NCBI RefSeq assembly: GCF_000482865.1
Contig: NZ_KI519519.1
Location: forward strand, 81,652-145,651
DNA: 64,000 nucleotides
Reading direction: 5' to 3'
From: Actinokineospora inagensis DSM 44258
Lineage (GTDB): Bacteria > Actinomycetota > Actinomycetes > Mycobacteriales > Pseudonocardiaceae
Shown here: positions 25,002 to 35,961 of the stretch, in pieces
Position numbering within the stretch: the first letter of the stretch is position 1
How the letters are laid out: every line of letters begins with the position of its first letter
Notes under the pieces: model-generated
Database searches by the model: none
Told to the model about the DNA's origin: nothing
What the model saw: the letters and a program-made list of their open reading frames with translations, nothing else
Made by a program: the position numbers and the translations under genes

Positions 25002-26209
25002 CGGGCGGGGACCTTTCTCAGGTTCTCCCGCTCGTCCAGGCCAGGTGCCTGGTCGAGCAGGTCGAGCGGGTGGTCGAAGAGGCGGTTGAGCAGTCCGGTG
25101 CAGGCGGCGGTGGCCTGCAGGGTCGGGCCGAAGCGGGTGGCGGAGACGATGTCGGTACCGGGCAGCGCGGTCGCCCTGGCGAAGGCGCCGAGCAGGTCGG
25201 GCAGCCGCTCGGCGGGGTCGGTGATCGCCTGCCCGCCGAGCACGACCCGGTCCGGGTTGAGCGCGTCGCGGAGCAGGGCCACCGCACGGCCCAGCGCGGT
25301 CGCGCGGTCGGTGAGCAGGGCGACGGCGGTGGGGTCACCGGCGGTGGCGGCGGCCCGGACCAGCTTGATGTCCGGTTCGTCGACCACGCCCGCCGCGACG
25401 GCCTTCTCGGCGACCGTGCGGTCGGCGACGGTGACCTCCAGGCAGCCGGTGGCCCCGCACGGACATCGGATGTCGCCGCCGACCGGCAGGTGGGCCACGC
25501 TGCCCCCGCCGCCGGGGCCGCGGTGCAGCACGCCGTCGAGGGCGAACGCGATGCCGACGACCTCGCGGGCGTAGAAGTACAGCAGGCTGGACACCCGCGG
25601 ACCCCAACCGAAGAGGAGTTCGGCGTTCGCCATGGCGGCGACGTGGCCGTCGAGGTGCACGGGGTAGCCGGTGGCGCGGCGCAGCAGGTCGGCGGCGGGG
25701 ACCCGGTACCAGCCGAGCCGGTCGTGGTCGAGCACCCCGTGCTCGGCGTCAACCAGGCCGCCGCTGGCCAGGCCGATGCCGACGACCTTGCGGCGCGGCC
25801 ACCGGCGCAGGAACGCCCGGACCTTGCCCGCGATGTGCGCGAGGGCGTCCTCGGCGCTGCCCTGCGGGGTCGGGATCTCCTCCGCGTCGAGCAGGGCGCC
25901 ACGCAGGTCGGCCAGGCCGTAGGTGACCGTGCTCACCCCGATGTGCACGCCCGCGGCGGCGTACACGGTGTCGTCGAGGTGGATCGGCACCCGCGGGCGG
26001 CCGATCGCGCCGACCGGGACCAGCTCCGGCACCTCGCGCAGCAGGCCCAGCTCGATCAGCACGGCCACCTGCCTGCTGACCGTGGGCATGCTCAGCCCGG
26101 TGTGCTCGCCGATCGCCGCGCGCGAGAGCGGGCCCTCGCGGCGGATGACGGCCAGCACCGCGGCCGCGTTGGCGGCGCGCACGCTCGGGCGGCGCGGGGA
26201 CTCGGGCAC
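24998..26209 (-). CDS. ROK family transcriptional regulator
   Basis: 403 residues from GTG. An N-terminal MarR-like helix-turn-helix (AAAVLAVIRREGPLSRAAIG, then LSMPTVSRQVAVLIELGLL) is joined to a ROK domain with the zinc site CPCGATGCLE and the sugar-phosphate-like GIGLASGGLVDAEHG. ROK regulators normally respond to sugars or sugar phosphates. It is the first gene of the leftward importer/sulfatase operon and is divergent from the alkylsulfatase dioxygenase, so it probably governs both. Confidence 0.87.
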   Translation of the reverse strand: MPESPRRPSVRAANAAAVLAVIRREGPLSRAAIGEHTGLSMPTVSRQVAVLIELGLLREVPELVPVGAIGRPRVPIHLDDTVYAAAGVHIGVSTVTYGLADLRGALLDAEEIPTPQGSAEDALAHIAGKVRAFLRRWPRRKVVGIGLASGGLVDAEHGVLDHDRLGWYRVPAADLLRRATGYPVHLDGHVAAMANAELLFGWGPRVSSLLYFYAREVVGIAFALDGVLHRGPGGGGSVAHLPVGGDIRCPCGATGCLEVTVADRTVAEKAVAAGVVDEPDIKLVRAAATAGDPTAVALLTDRATALGRAVALLRDALNPDRVVLGGQAITDPAERLPDLLGAFARATALPGTDIVSATRFGPTLQATAACTGLLNRLFDHPLDLLDQAPGLDERENLRKVPAR

Positions 26210-26574
26210 GGCGGACCCTTCTCGGTTCGTTCAGTGACAGTCGGTGTCGGTCGGCGGCGGTTGGTGGTTGTCGGCGCGCGGCGCGGTCGCGGTGCTTTTG
26301 TGCACGCGAGGAAGAATCCGGGCGAACGCGGGCAGACCCGACGGGCGGGCGGCGGCGGGAAGAGTCGATCAACAACAGCGGCGCACAACGGAAGAATCCG
26401 TGTGTCCACACGGGATGTCAACGGCGTCCGGGATATGGAACCCCTGGTGTCCCGTTAATTTCAGTGCTTACCGGAAGCTTGTTGGTCTCCGGGTGTGGTT
26501 CGTAGGTTCGAATCGCGGGGGCAGCCCCGCGTCTCGCCGCGGTCGCGGCATCCGCAGCAGAAAGGAACCCCACC
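26210..26574. promoter_or_regulatory. Divergent promoter region with operator-like palindrome
   Basis: This 365-bp gap separates the ROK regulator from the dioxygenase. A perfect palindrome, CCGTGTG-TC-CACACGG, lies at 26398-26413 and is a good operator candidate. AAAGGAA at 26561-26567 is the ribosome-binding site of the dioxygenase. A TTCGAATC sequence near 26509 recalls a tRNA T-loop but has no supporting stem. No gene is seen in the gap. Confidence 0.5.
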
Positions 26575-27492
26575 GTGAGCCTGTCCGTGGAGAACGAGGT
26601 GTCGGTCGTCAAGCTCGGTTCGGCCATCGGGGCGCGGATCGACGGCGTCCAGTTGGGTGGCGACCTGGCGCCCGCGACCGTCGCCGCGATCCGGTCCGCC
26701 CTGCTGGCCAACAAAGTGGTCTTCTTCCGGGACCAGCAGGACCTCGACGACGAGGGTCAACTGGCGTTCGGGGCGCTGCTGGGCGAGGTGACGCTCGCAC
26801 ACCCCACTGTGCGCGGGGTGAAGAACCCGAACGTGCTGCCGATCGATTCGGAGTACGGCAAGGCCAACAGCTGGCACACCGACGTCACGTTCGTCGACCG
26901 GATCCCGGCCTTCAGCGTGCTGCGCGCGGTGAACCTGCCGCCGTACGGCGGGAACACCGTGTGGGCCAACACGGTCGCGGCCTACGAGTCGCTGCCGCTG
27001 TCGCTCAAGGCACTGGTCGACGGGCTGTGGGCGGTGCACACCAACGCCTACGACTACGCCGCCAACATCGACGAGCTGCGCATCGGCGGCGTGGACGTCA
27101 AGACCGAGCAGTACCGGGCCGAGTTCCAGTCCGACCTGTTCGAGACCGAGCACCCGGTCGTCCGGGTGCACCCGGAGACCGGCGAGCGCTCGCTGTTGTT
27201 GGGACATTTCGTGAAGCGGTTGGTCGGGGTCACCTCGACCGAGTCGCAAGCGCTGTTCGGGTTGCTGCAGCAGCGGGTGACCCGCTTGGAGCACACCGTC
27301 CGCTGGCAGTGGCAGCCGGGCGACGTGGCGATCTGGGACAACCGCGCCACCCAGCACTACGCCATCGCCGACTACGACAACCAGCCGCGCCGCATGCACC
27401 GCATCACCATCGCGGGCGACGTCCCGGTCAGCGTCGACGGCACCCCCAGCGTCGTGCGCACCGGCGACGCGTCGCACTACTCCACCGTCTGA
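26575..27492 (+). CDS. Alpha-ketoglutarate-dependent alkylsulfatase-like dioxygenase (TauD/AtsK family)
   Basis: 305 residues from GTG. Iron ligands are H101 and D103 in NSWHTDVTF and H261 in [12 protein letters not shown]276 in the RRMHRITI motif should bind 2-oxoglutarate. Spacing and many segments ([50 protein letters not shown]-like [20 protein letters not shown]) strongly resemble Pseudomonas AtsK and Mycobacterium Rv3406, which oxidatively cleave alkyl sulfates to an aldehyde and sulfate. TauD-type taurine cleavage is possible but less likely. It is divergent from a sulfatase/importer operon, consistent with sulfur scavenging. Confidence 0.85.
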   Translation: MSLSVENEVSVVKLGSAIGARIDGVQLGGDLAPATVAAIRSALLANKVVFFRDQQDLDDEGQLAFGALLGEVTLAHPTVRGVKNPNVLPIDSEYGKANSWHTDVTFVDRIPAFSVLRAVNLPPYGGNTVWANTVAAYESLPLSLKALVDGLWAVHTNAYDYAANIDELRIGGVDVKTEQYRAEFQSDLFETEHPVVRVHPETGERSLLLGHFVKRLVGVTSTESQALFGLLQQRVTRLEHTVRWQWQPGDVAIWDNRATQHYAIADYDNQPRRMHRITIAGDVPVSVDGTPSVVRTGDASHYSTV

Positions 27493-27562
27493 GTCCTCTG
27501 TGGACAGAGGTGGCGTGATGGACCGAGTGGAGCAGTGAGGCCGCCGACATCCGGAGGCGAGT

Positions 27563-27596
27563 CGAGGTCGTGGTCGGCGTATCGACCACGACCTCG
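27563..27596. terminator. Bidirectional terminator hairpin
   Basis: A perfect 14-bp stem, CGAGGTCGTGGTCG and CGACCACGACCTCG, with a 6-nt loop lies between the convergent dioxygenase (ends 27492) and MFS gene (ends 27626). A smaller hairpin (CCTCTG/CAGAGG) is at 27495-27510. There is no clear T tract, as is common in GC-rich actinomycetes. Confidence 0.75.
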
Positions 27597-27625
27597 GCAT
27601 CTCGGTGGGTCTCTGTGGACAGTGA

Positions 27626-29050
27626 CTACTGGGCGGTCAGCGGTTTCGCGATGTCCTCCAGGTTGGCCTGCTCGGTGCGCACGCCGAGGAAGATCTCGGT
27701 GATGCCGCCGACCGCCATCACACCGGCGCTGACCAGGAACCCGATGGCGACCTTGCCCGCGTTGCCCGTCTCGACCAGGCTGCCGAACAGGACCGGGCCG
27801 ATGACGCCGCCCGCCGCCGTGCCGACGGCGTAGAAGAAGGCGATGGCCAGGGCGCGGGTCTCCATCGGGAAGATCTCGCTGACGGTCAGGTACGCGGCGC
27901 TGGCCCCGGCGGAGGCGAGGAAGAAGACGCCGAGGAGCCAGCACAGGAACGTCCAGGGGCCGAGCGTGCCGCCGGTGAACATCCAGACCATCGGCAGCGT
28001 GAGCGCGGCGGCCCCCAGGTAGGCGGCGGCGATCATCGGGATGCGGCCGACCGTGTCGAACAGCCTGCCGAGGATGACCGGGCCGAGGAAGTTGCCGAGG
28101 GCGAAGACGACCAGGAAAAGCGGCGCACCGGAGGACGAGACGCCGTAGAATTTGCCCAGCAAAGTGCCGAGGTTGAAGGTGATCCCGTTGTAGAGGAACG
28201 CCTGCCCGACGAACAACGCCAAACCGAGAATTGTCCGTTTGGGGTATTTGCGCACCGCGGTCGCGATGATTTCCCGCAAGGGGATGGTGCGGCGCTGGTG
28301 AATGCGAATGGACTTGTCCGGCTCGTCCAGTCGGACGCCGCCGCGCTCCTCCACCTCCCGTTCGATATCGGCCATGACCTGCTCGGCCTCGTCCTCCCGG
28401 CCGTGGATGAACAGCCAGCGCGGGCTCTCCGGCACATGCCGCCGCACCAGCAGGATCACCACGGCCAGCACGGCGCCGATGCCGAACGCCAGCCGCCAGC
28501 CCAGGTCCGCCGGGAAGATCGACTCGTCGAGCAGCAGGATCGCCGCCGCGGCGCCCACCGCCGAGCCGAGCCAGTACGAGCCGCTGATCAGCAGGTCCAC
28601 CCGGCCGCGCACCCGCGCCGGGATCAACTCGTCGATCGCCGAGTGGATGGCCGCGTACTCGCCGCCGATGCCCGCGCCGGTGAGGAACCGGGTCAGGTAG
28701 AAGAACCACGGCGCCCACGCGAACGCCGTGGCCACCGTGGCGACGAGGTAGAGGGCCAGGGTCAGGATGAACAGCTTCTTGCGACCGAACCGGTCGGTGA
28801 GCTGCCCGAACACCAGCGCGCCCACGCACGCGCCGAGGATGTAGAGGGCGGCGGCCAGCCCGACCTCGCCGTCGGTGAGCGACACCCCGCTGCCCGGCTC
28901 CACCAGCCGGGCGGCCACCGACCCCACCATGGTCACTTCCAGGCCGTCGAGCAGCCACACGGTGCCGAGGCCGACGATGACCCGCCAGTGGAACCGCGAC
29001 CACGGCAGCCGGTCGAGCCGGGCCGGGATCTTGGTGTCGATGGTCGCCAT
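27626..29050 (-). CDS. MFS transporter, sugar-porter type
   Basis: 474 residues from the ATG at 29050 (GGGGAAG nine bases upstream); a GTG six bases earlier is too close to that site. Twelve membrane segments are expected. Diagnostic motifs: loop 2-3 GQLTDRFGRKKL, GAGIGGEYAAIHSAIDEL, PESPRWLFIHG after the sixth segment, and VSEIFPMETRALAIAF. The family carries sugars, organic acids or aromatic acids. Location beside organosulfate genes hints at export or import of a related compound, but the substrate is unknown. Confidence 0.82.
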   Translation of the reverse strand: MATIDTKIPARLDRLPWSRFHWRVIVGLGTVWLLDGLEVTMVGSVAARLVEPGSGVSLTDGEVGLAAALYILGACVGALVFGQLTDRFGRKKLFILTLALYLVATVATAFAWAPWFFYLTRFLTGAGIGGEYAAIHSAIDELIPARVRGRVDLLISGSYWLGSAVGAAAAILLLDESIFPADLGWRLAFGIGAVLAVVILLVRRHVPESPRWLFIHGREDEAEQVMADIEREVEERGGVRLDEPDKSIRIHQRRTIPLREIIATAVRKYPKRTILGLALFVGQAFLYNGITFNLGTLLGKFYGVSSSGAPLFLVVFALGNFLGPVILGRLFDTVGRIPMIAAAYLGAAALTLPMVWMFTGGTLGPWTFLCWLLGVFFLASAGASAAYLTVSEIFPMETRALAIAFFYAVGTAAGGVIGPVLFGSLVETGNAGKVAIGFLVSAGVMAVGGITEIFLGVRTEQANLEDIAKPLTAQ

Positions 29051-29083
29051 GGGCACTTACTTCCCCGTGCCGACCCCGATGAA

Positions 29084-29557
29084 TCACCCCTGCGGGGTCA
29101 CCGCCTGCGGCAGCCGCCACCGCTCCCCCACCACCGACCCGTCACACGGCTGCAGGCCGACGTAGTCGCTGCCGTCGGCCTGCCACAGGCACCAGGTGAG
29201 GTCCCCGTCGTCCTTGGCCGACTGGATCCAGTAGGACCCGTCCTGCGCCACCAACCGCCACGCCTGCATCGTCTCCAACTCGTCGCACGGGGTGCTGACG
29301 ACCTCCACCTCGTCGTAGGCCAGGCACAGGTCGGCCCCCGCCGCCGTGATCGCCAGCCGCAGGTCCGACGTCTGGGTCAGGTGCCAGCTCTGCTCGACGA
29401 CGGCACCGCAGGTCGCCCCGTGCACCGCCCCGGACACCTCCCGCTGCACGCACTTCCCCGACCCGACCGACGCCAGCGCCACCTCCCCCTCAGCAGGCGC
29501 CGCGACCGCGACCCCCGGCACCAACACAAGCGCGGCGGCCAGCACAAGAGCACGCAT
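29084..29557 (-). CDS. Secreted ricin-type beta-trefoil protein
   Basis: 157 residues. Signal peptide MRALVLAAALVLVPGVAVAA, then a single trefoil-like domain with three QxW-type repeats (VEQSWHL, MQAWRL, GERWRL) and six cysteines in the mature chain. Ricin-type trefoils usually bind sugars. It is 33 bp upstream of the MFS gene on the same strand, so the two may be cotranscribed. No catalytic domain is attached. Confidence 0.72.
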   Translation of the reverse strand: MRALVLAAALVLVPGVAVAAPAEGEVALASVGSGKCVQREVSGAVHGATCGAVVEQSWHLTQTSDLRLAITAAGADLCLAYDEVEVVSTPCDELETMQAWRLVAQDGSYWIQSAKDDGDLTWCLWQADGSDYVGLQPCDGSVVGERWRLPQAVTPQG

Positions 29558-29758
29558 GATGTCTCCTCAACGACGACAACCGGTCCACTCCGGACACTGC
29601 CGCCCGCACCGACCCGACACTCCCCCGAGCCCGCACTTCCCACCCGATCGTGCGGCCCGGATCAGCCGGTGGGCGACTGTTCGGCGACCCCAGCACAATC
29701 AGCTACCAGCCGACCCGCGACCTGGAACCAGACGGCATACAACCAGCCGACAACGGCC

Positions 29759-29980
29759 CTAGCGGTCCGGTGCCACGATGGCCGACCAGGCGGCGATGGT
29801 CGGGGTCTCGGCGAGGTCGGCGAAGGTCAGGTCGAAGCCTGCCGCACGCCAGGTCTCCAGCAGGCTCATCACCCGGATGGAGTCGAGGCCGTGGTCGAGC
29901 AGGTTGTCCTCAATGGACAGATCGGCCTGCGGGACCTCCAGCAGGGCGGCGATCTGGGCGCGGATGTCGTCGGGGGTCAT
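29759..29980 (-). CDS. Stand-alone aryl carrier protein
   Basis: 73 residues, a complete carrier domain: MTPDDIRAQIAALLEV, the phosphopantetheine site NLLDHGLDSIRVMSLLE with the modified serine in GLDS, and a C-terminal helix PTIAAWSAIV. In bacillibactin and enterobactin systems this domain is fused to the isochorismatase; here it is a separate gene starting inside the isochorismatase stop (ATGA). It should carry 2,3-dihydroxybenzoate from the DhbE-type ligase to the first condensation domain of the NRPS. Confidence 0.87.
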   Translation of the reverse strand: MTPDDIRAQIAALLEVPQADLSIEDNLLDHGLDSIRVMSLLETWRAAGFDLTFADLAETPTIAAWSAIVAPDR

Positions 29981-30600
29981 GCGGGGTCCAAGAGGGTGAG
30001 GAGGCGGTCGGTGGTGAGGGTCGTGGCGCAGCGGCCTGCGGCGTAGCGCAGGGCCATGGCGTGGTCCTCGGGGGTGAAGTCGGCGACCGCGTCGGCGACG
30101 AAGAACGCCTGGATGTCGCGCGTGAAGGCGTCGGCGGCGGTCATCAGGCAGCCGATGTGCGCGTAGACGCCGGTGATGATGAGCTGGTCGCGGGCGGTCA
30201 TCAGCGATTCGAGGTCGGTGCGGTGGAAGGCGTTGTAGCGCCACTTGGTCATCAGGACGTCGGGTGCCAGCGGGGCCAGCGCGGGGGTGATCTCGGCGTC
30301 GGCCGGGGAGGCGATGCCGCCGCCCCACATGTCGAGCTGCAGGCCGCGCTCGGACGGGGATTGCGCGCCGGGTTGGGCGGAGAACACGACCGGGATGCCC
30401 AGGCGGCGGCAGAGATCGCGCAGGCGCTGGATGTTGCCGACGAGGTCGGCGACGGGCTGGGACCCGGTGAACGCGCGCAGGAAGTGGGTCTGCATGTCGT
30501 GGACGAGCAGCACGGCCCGCGCGGGGTCCGGGGTCCACTCGACCCGGTTCGCCGGCAGCGTGGTCGGCATGGGGTAGGGGGCGATGGCGGGTAAGGCCAT
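29977..30600 (-). CDS. Isochorismatase (no fused carrier domain)
   Basis: 207 residues. It hydrolyses isochorismate to 2,3-dihydro-2,3-dihydroxybenzoate. The catalytic residues of the family are visible: D35 in LLVHDMQTHF, K119 in MTKWRYNAF and C151 in GVYAHIGCLM. The N-terminal YPMPTTLPANRVEWTPDP matches siderophore isochorismatases such as EntB/DhbB. The C-terminal carrier domain present in those proteins is absent and encoded by the next gene. It lies four bases downstream of the ligase gene. Confidence 0.92.
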   Translation of the reverse strand: MALPAIAPYPMPTTLPANRVEWTPDPARAVLLVHDMQTHFLRAFTGSQPVADLVGNIQRLRDLCRRLGIPVVFSAQPGAQSPSERGLQLDMWGGGIASPADAEITPALAPLAPDVLMTKWRYNAFHRTDLESLMTARDQLIITGVYAHIGCLMTAADAFTRDIQAFFVADAVADFTPEDHAMALRYAAGRCATTLTTDRLLTLLDPA

Positions 30601-30604
30601 GGGG

Positions 30605-32190
<1,586 letters not shown>

Positions 32191-32194
<4 letters not shown>

Positions 32195-33312
32195 GCCGAC
32201 TCCTCCACGCCCAACGCGCCGAGGAAGGTGCGCAGCTTGGCCCCGGTCTCGGCCAGTTCCTCCTCCGGGTCCGACCCCGGCACCAGGCCCGCGCCCGCGA
32301 ACAGCCGCAGCGTGGTGCCGCGCACCTCACCGCAGCGGATAGTGACGATCCACTCGCCGTCGCCGCGCGCGTCCGACCAGCCGACCATCCCGGTGTAGAA
32401 ACCGCGGTCGAAGGGTTCCAGCTCGCGGATCACCTTGCGCGCCAACGCCGTTGGCGTCCCACACACAGCCGGGGTGGGGTGCAGCGCGCTCGCCAACTCG
32501 AGAACGGGCGTGTCGGGATCGGCGAGCACACCGGACACCCTGGTCGACAGGTGCCACATCGACCGGGTGGGCAACAGTTCCGGGTTCGCGGGCACGGTCA
32601 ACTCGCGACAGTACGGCGCCAACGCGTCGGCGACAGCGGTCACCACGACCGCGTGCTCGCGGCGGTCTTTGCCGGAGCACAACAGTTCGGTCGCGTTCCG
32701 ACCGTCCACAACGGGATCGTCCGACCTGGGACGCGATCCGGCGAGCGGATTGGACAGTACGGCCGTGCCCGCGCGGCGGATCAGCAGTTCCGGGCTCGTC
32801 CCCAGCAAGGTCCGGTCTCCGAGATCCGCGGCGAAGGTGTGGCCGCGAGGATCGCGGGCAGCCAAGGCGACAACCAGGTCCAGGATGTCGACCGGTTCCG
32901 CGGCGACGAGGTCGAGCCTGCGCGCGAGGACCACCTTGCGCAGTTCGCCGGAATCCATGAGTTCGAGCGCGCGCCGCACACCGCCGCGGTACGCCTCGAC
33001 GTCGGTGTGCTGGGCCAGCCACCGCGCGGACATCTTCGGACGGGGCCTGGGCACAGCCGCAAGCGCGCCGGCGCGATGCACGGTATGCGGGATGACGAGT
33101 CTGCTGGGCGCGCTCGGGTCGAACGGCACCGCGCCGACGACGATCTCGCCCTTGTCGAGCATCCCGGCGGCCTCGGTCGGTGAGCTCAGCACCGCCCGCT
33201 GCCCCTCGGCGAGCAGGACCCCGGCCCGCGAGGTGAACAGGAACGAACCCTCGCGGTAGGCGGCCGGTAAGTCGGTGGCGGGCGCTTCGGGAAGGGTTCC
33301 CAGGACTGACAC
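32191..33312 (-). CDS. dhbC: Isochorismate synthase
   Basis: 373 residues from the GTG at 33312 (GGAG seven bases upstream); a GTG at 33342 would add ten residues. It converts chorismate to isochorismate. Family motifs include [79 protein letters not shown] and the metal/active-site end [16 protein letters not shown]. It is the second gene of the iron-controlled catechol operon. Confidence 0.92.
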
Positions 33313-33365
33313 AGACTGCTCCGTTCCGGGTCGGGGGTCCACTCGCTACTCGTCCACAGTGGACG

Positions 33366-34142
33366 TCAGCCGACCAGCGTCGCGCCGCCGTCAACATACA
33401 AGTTTTGCATGGTTATGTGTTTTGCCTTGTCGGAGGCCAGGAACAGGACGGCGTCGGCGACGTCGGCCGCGTCGGCGATGCGGCCGAGCGGGATGCCGAC
33501 CCGGTAGTTCTCCGGGGAACCCTCGATGACCCGACGAGCGCCCCCACCGGTCCACAACGCGCGCTGCATGGGGGTGTCGGTGGAGCCGGGCGAGACGACG
33601 TTGCACCGGATACCGTGACCGGCCAGTTCCAGGCCGAGGCAGCGGGTGAACATGGTGGCGGCGGCCTTGGACGCGGCGTAGGCGGCCATCTCGGTGCGCG
33701 GCACGCCCGCCGCGTTGGAGCCGACGGTGATGATCACGCCGGTGCCGCGCGGGACCATCCGGCGGGCCACGGCGCGGGAGGTGAAGTAGACGCCGTCCGA
33801 GTTCACCGCGAAGGTGCCCAGCCAGTCCTCGTCGGTGGACTTGACCACCGAACCGGGACGCAGCACGCCTGCGACGTTGGCGAGGAAGTCGATCGGACCC
33901 AGGTCGTCCTCGACCCGGGCGACCACCCGATCCACGGCATCGGCGTAGCTGACGTCGGCGGTGTACGGGCGCACCCGGCGGCCCTGGGCGCGGTGTTCGG
34001 CGGCGACGGCCTCCACCCGGACCCGGTCGAGGTCGACCGCGGCGACGACGGCACCCTCGGCGGCGAACGCGGCGGCCACGGCGGCCCCGATGCCCTGCCC
34101 GGCCCCGGTCACGACCGCGATCCTGCCTGCGAAACCGGACAT
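33366..34142 (-). CDS. dhbA: 2,3-dihydro-2,3-dihydroxybenzoate dehydrogenase
   Basis: 258 residues of the short-chain dehydrogenase family. The nucleotide motif is [14 protein letters not shown], the catalytic tyrosine/lysine are in [13 protein letters not shown], and [12 protein letters not shown] carries the serine-region. Position as first gene of a dhbA-C-E-isochorismatase-carrier operon gives the assignment. GGGGAGC precedes the ATG. A 19-bp iron box lies 41 bp upstream. The 53-bp gap to dhbC contains the palindrome GTCCACAGTGGAC. Confidence 0.9.
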   Translation of the reverse strand: MSGFAGRIAVVTGAGQGIGAAVAAAFAAEGAVVAAVDLDRVRVEAVAAEHRAQGRRVRPYTADVSYADAVDRVVARVEDDLGPIDFLANVAGVLRPGSVVKSTDEDWLGTFAVNSDGVYFTSRAVARRMVPRGTGVIITVGSNAAGVPRTEMAAYAASKAAATMFTRCLGLELAGHGIRCNVVSPGSTDTPMQRALWTGGGARRVIEGSPENYRVGIPLGRIADAADVADAVLFLASDKAKHITMQNLYVDGGATLVG

Positions 34143-34182
34143 CGGGCTCCCCTGGGTGCTGAGACGGGCGGTGGCGCGTCTT

Positions 34183-34201
34183 TTAGGTTAGCCTAACTTA
34201 A
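34183..34201. promoter_or_regulatory. IdeR/DmdR iron box before the catechol operon
   Basis: TTAGGTTAGCCTAACTTAA matches the actinobacterial iron-regulator consensus (TTAGGTTAGGCTAACCTAA) at nearly all positions and is almost a perfect palindrome. It is 41 bp upstream of dhbA, so Fe(II)-bound IdeR/DmdR should repress 2,3-dihydroxybenzoate synthesis when iron is plentiful. Confidence 0.88.
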
Positions 34202-34241
34202 TCTTTTCGGGCAGGGGTCGGCCGGGGGTGTGGCGTCAGTC

Positions 34242-35045
34242 CTACGTGGATACCCGCGCCGAGGTCCTGGCCAGCGGGACGATCAGCGGGGTGCCGGTCT
34301 CCGGGTCGTCGACCACCCGGCAGCGCAGGCCGAAGACGTCTTCCACCAGGTCAGCGGTGACGATGTCGATCGGGTGGCCCTCGGCGGCGACCACTCCCCC
34401 GGGCCGCAGCGCGATCATGTGGCTGGCGTAGCGGCAGGCCTGGTTGAGGTCGTGCAGCACCGCGACCAGCGTGTACCCGTCGCGTTCGTGCAGCTCGGCG
34501 CACAGGTCGAGCACCTCGACCTGGTGCGCGATGTCGAGGAACGTGGTCGGCTCGTCCAGCAGCAGCAGCGAGGTGCGCTGGGCGAGGACCATGGCCAGCC
34601 AGACCCGTTGGCGCTGACCGCCGGACAGTTCGTCGACCAGCCGCCCGGCCAGTTCGGCGACCCCGGTGCGGGCCATGACCTCGTTGACGACCTTCTCGTC
34701 GTCGACCGACCATTGCCGTAAGAGGCCCTGATGGGGGTACCGGCCACGGGCGACCAAGTCGCCGACGGTGATCCCACTCGGCGCGATCGAGGTTTGCGGT
34801 AAGAGGCCGAGCCTGCGGGCCACTTCTTTGGACCGGTAAGAGGCGATGACCTCCCCGTCCAGGTACACCGCGCCCCTACTCGGTTTCAGCACACGCGCGA
34901 ACGCCTTGAGCAGCGTGGACTTGCCGCACGCGTTAGGGCCGACGATGACGGTGAAAGACCCGTCGGGGATGGTCACGCCGAGTTCGCTCGCCACGACGCG
35001 CTTGTCGTAGGCGAGGGTCAGGTCGTCCGCACGCAACCGGCTCAC
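34242..35045 (-). CDS. Ferric-siderophore ABC transporter ATPase (FecE/FepC type)
   Basis: 267 residues from GTG, overlapping the preceding stop as GTGA. Walker A is GPNACGKST, signature LSGGQRQRVW, Walker B LLLLDEPTTFLD, with VARGRYPHQGLLRQWS and VLHDLNQACRYA typical of iron-siderophore ATPases. It is cotranscribed with a siderophore-interacting reductase. Matching FecCD-type permeases are not in the window, so the complete importer must use genes elsewhere. Confidence 0.9.
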   Translation of the reverse strand: MSRLRADDLTLAYDKRVVASELGVTIPDGSFTVIVGPNACGKSTLLKAFARVLKPSRGAVYLDGEVIASYRSKEVARRLGLLPQTSIAPSGITVGDLVARGRYPHQGLLRQWSVDDEKVVNEVMARTGVAELAGRLVDELSGGQRQRVWLAMVLAQRTSLLLLDEPTTFLDIAHQVEVLDLCAELHERDGYTLVAVLHDLNQACRYASHMIALRPGGVVAAEGHPIDIVTADLVEDVFGLRCRVVDDPETGTPLIVPLARTSARVST

Positions 35046-35845
35046 AGGCCCACCTCCGCGTAGATGTCGTCCACCGCGTCGAAGTACTGCTCGTCGTCCT
35101 CGATGGCGTCGGCGGCCGCGAGTTTCGGGTCGACGATTCCGGCGACCTCCTGGTACCGCCGCTCCCAGCGCTCGGCGCCGAGTCGCCAGTAGCCAACGGT
35201 GTCGTAGCGATCGGCGGTCAGGCCGAAGGTGTGTCGGAAGCGCCTGCGGATGTCCCGCGTGGCCGCCGCCTCACCCGCGACCCAGGTGTACCCAGGGCCC
35301 TCGGGGAGATCGCGATCGCAGGCGATCCGGCGCAGCGCGTCGCCCGCGTCACCGGATCGGGCATAGACCCATTCGATGTCCACGTCACCCTGGGTGTCGA
35401 AGGTCTGCCGCTCGTTCGGGTTGTCCACCACGACGACGACGAGCGCGCGGGCGCCTGCCGGTAGTTCCTCGACGGCCCGACCGATCGCGGGCAGCGCGGT
35501 CGCGTCGCCGATCAGCCGCCGCCACGGGACGTCCGGCGCCGGGTGGTACTTGCCCGCCGGAGCGCCGCTGATCGTGATCTCCGCGCCCGGTTCGACCGCG
35601 GCGGCCCAGGCCGAGGCCACACCGCCGTCATGCAGGACGAAGTCGATGTCGATCTCTTCAGCGGCTGGATCACGACGGCGGATCGTGTAATTTCGGGTGA
35701 TCTCCCCGGGGAACACGACCCGGCACGACTCGTCCGGCAGGCCGCTGCCCGAGTAGTCGCGCAGGGATTCACCGCCGAGGGTGATCCGGCGCATGAGCGG
35801 GGTCACCGCGACGGTCCGGCGCACCGCGGCGCGGTAAGCGGTCAT
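35042..35845 (-). CDS. Siderophore-interacting protein (ferric-siderophore reductase, ViuB-like)
   Basis: 267 residues. The N-terminal FAD-binding part has MRRITLGGESLRDYSG and RNYTIRRRDP; the C-terminal NAD(P)H part has WVAGEAAATRDIRRRFR and a late DRYDTVGYWRLG. Such enzymes release iron in the cytoplasm by reducing the imported ferric siderophore. It starts near an iron box shared with the divergent binding-protein gene and is coupled to the ATPase downstream. Confidence 0.9.
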   Translation of the reverse strand: MTAYRAAVRRTVAVTPLMRRITLGGESLRDYSGSGLPDESCRVVFPGEITRNYTIRRRDPAAEEIDIDFVLHDGGVASAWAAAVEPGAEITISGAPAGKYHPAPDVPWRRLIGDATALPAIGRAVEELPAGARALVVVVVDNPNERQTFDTQGDVDIEWVYARSGDAGDALRRIACDRDLPEGPGYTWVAGEAAATRDIRRRFRHTFGLTADRYDTVGYWRLGAERWERRYQEVAGIVDPKLAAADAIEDDEQYFDAVDDIYAEVGL

Positions 35846-35886
35846 GGTCTCCCGGTCTCTCCTGTGACTGTGGACGCGTTGTCAAA

Positions 35887-35905
35887 ATAGGATAGCCTCA
35901 CCTAA
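35887..35905. promoter_or_regulatory. IdeR/DmdR iron box in divergent promoter
   Basis: ATAGGATAGCCTCACCTAA agrees with the iron-box consensus at about 16 of 19 positions. It sits between the reductase gene (leftward, start 35845) and the siderophore-binding lipoprotein (rightward, start 35962), so one site can control uptake in both directions. Confidence 0.82.
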
Positions 35906-35961
35906 CCTCCGGGTCAGGGCCGCCCGTTCGGGCGAAGCGACAGTTCACTTGGAGTAGCCAC

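Noticed and set aside
26495-26530. TTCGAATC sequence resembling a tRNA T-loop
   Set aside because: The flanking bases cannot form a T-arm or acceptor stem and no D-arm or anticodon arm is found upstream.
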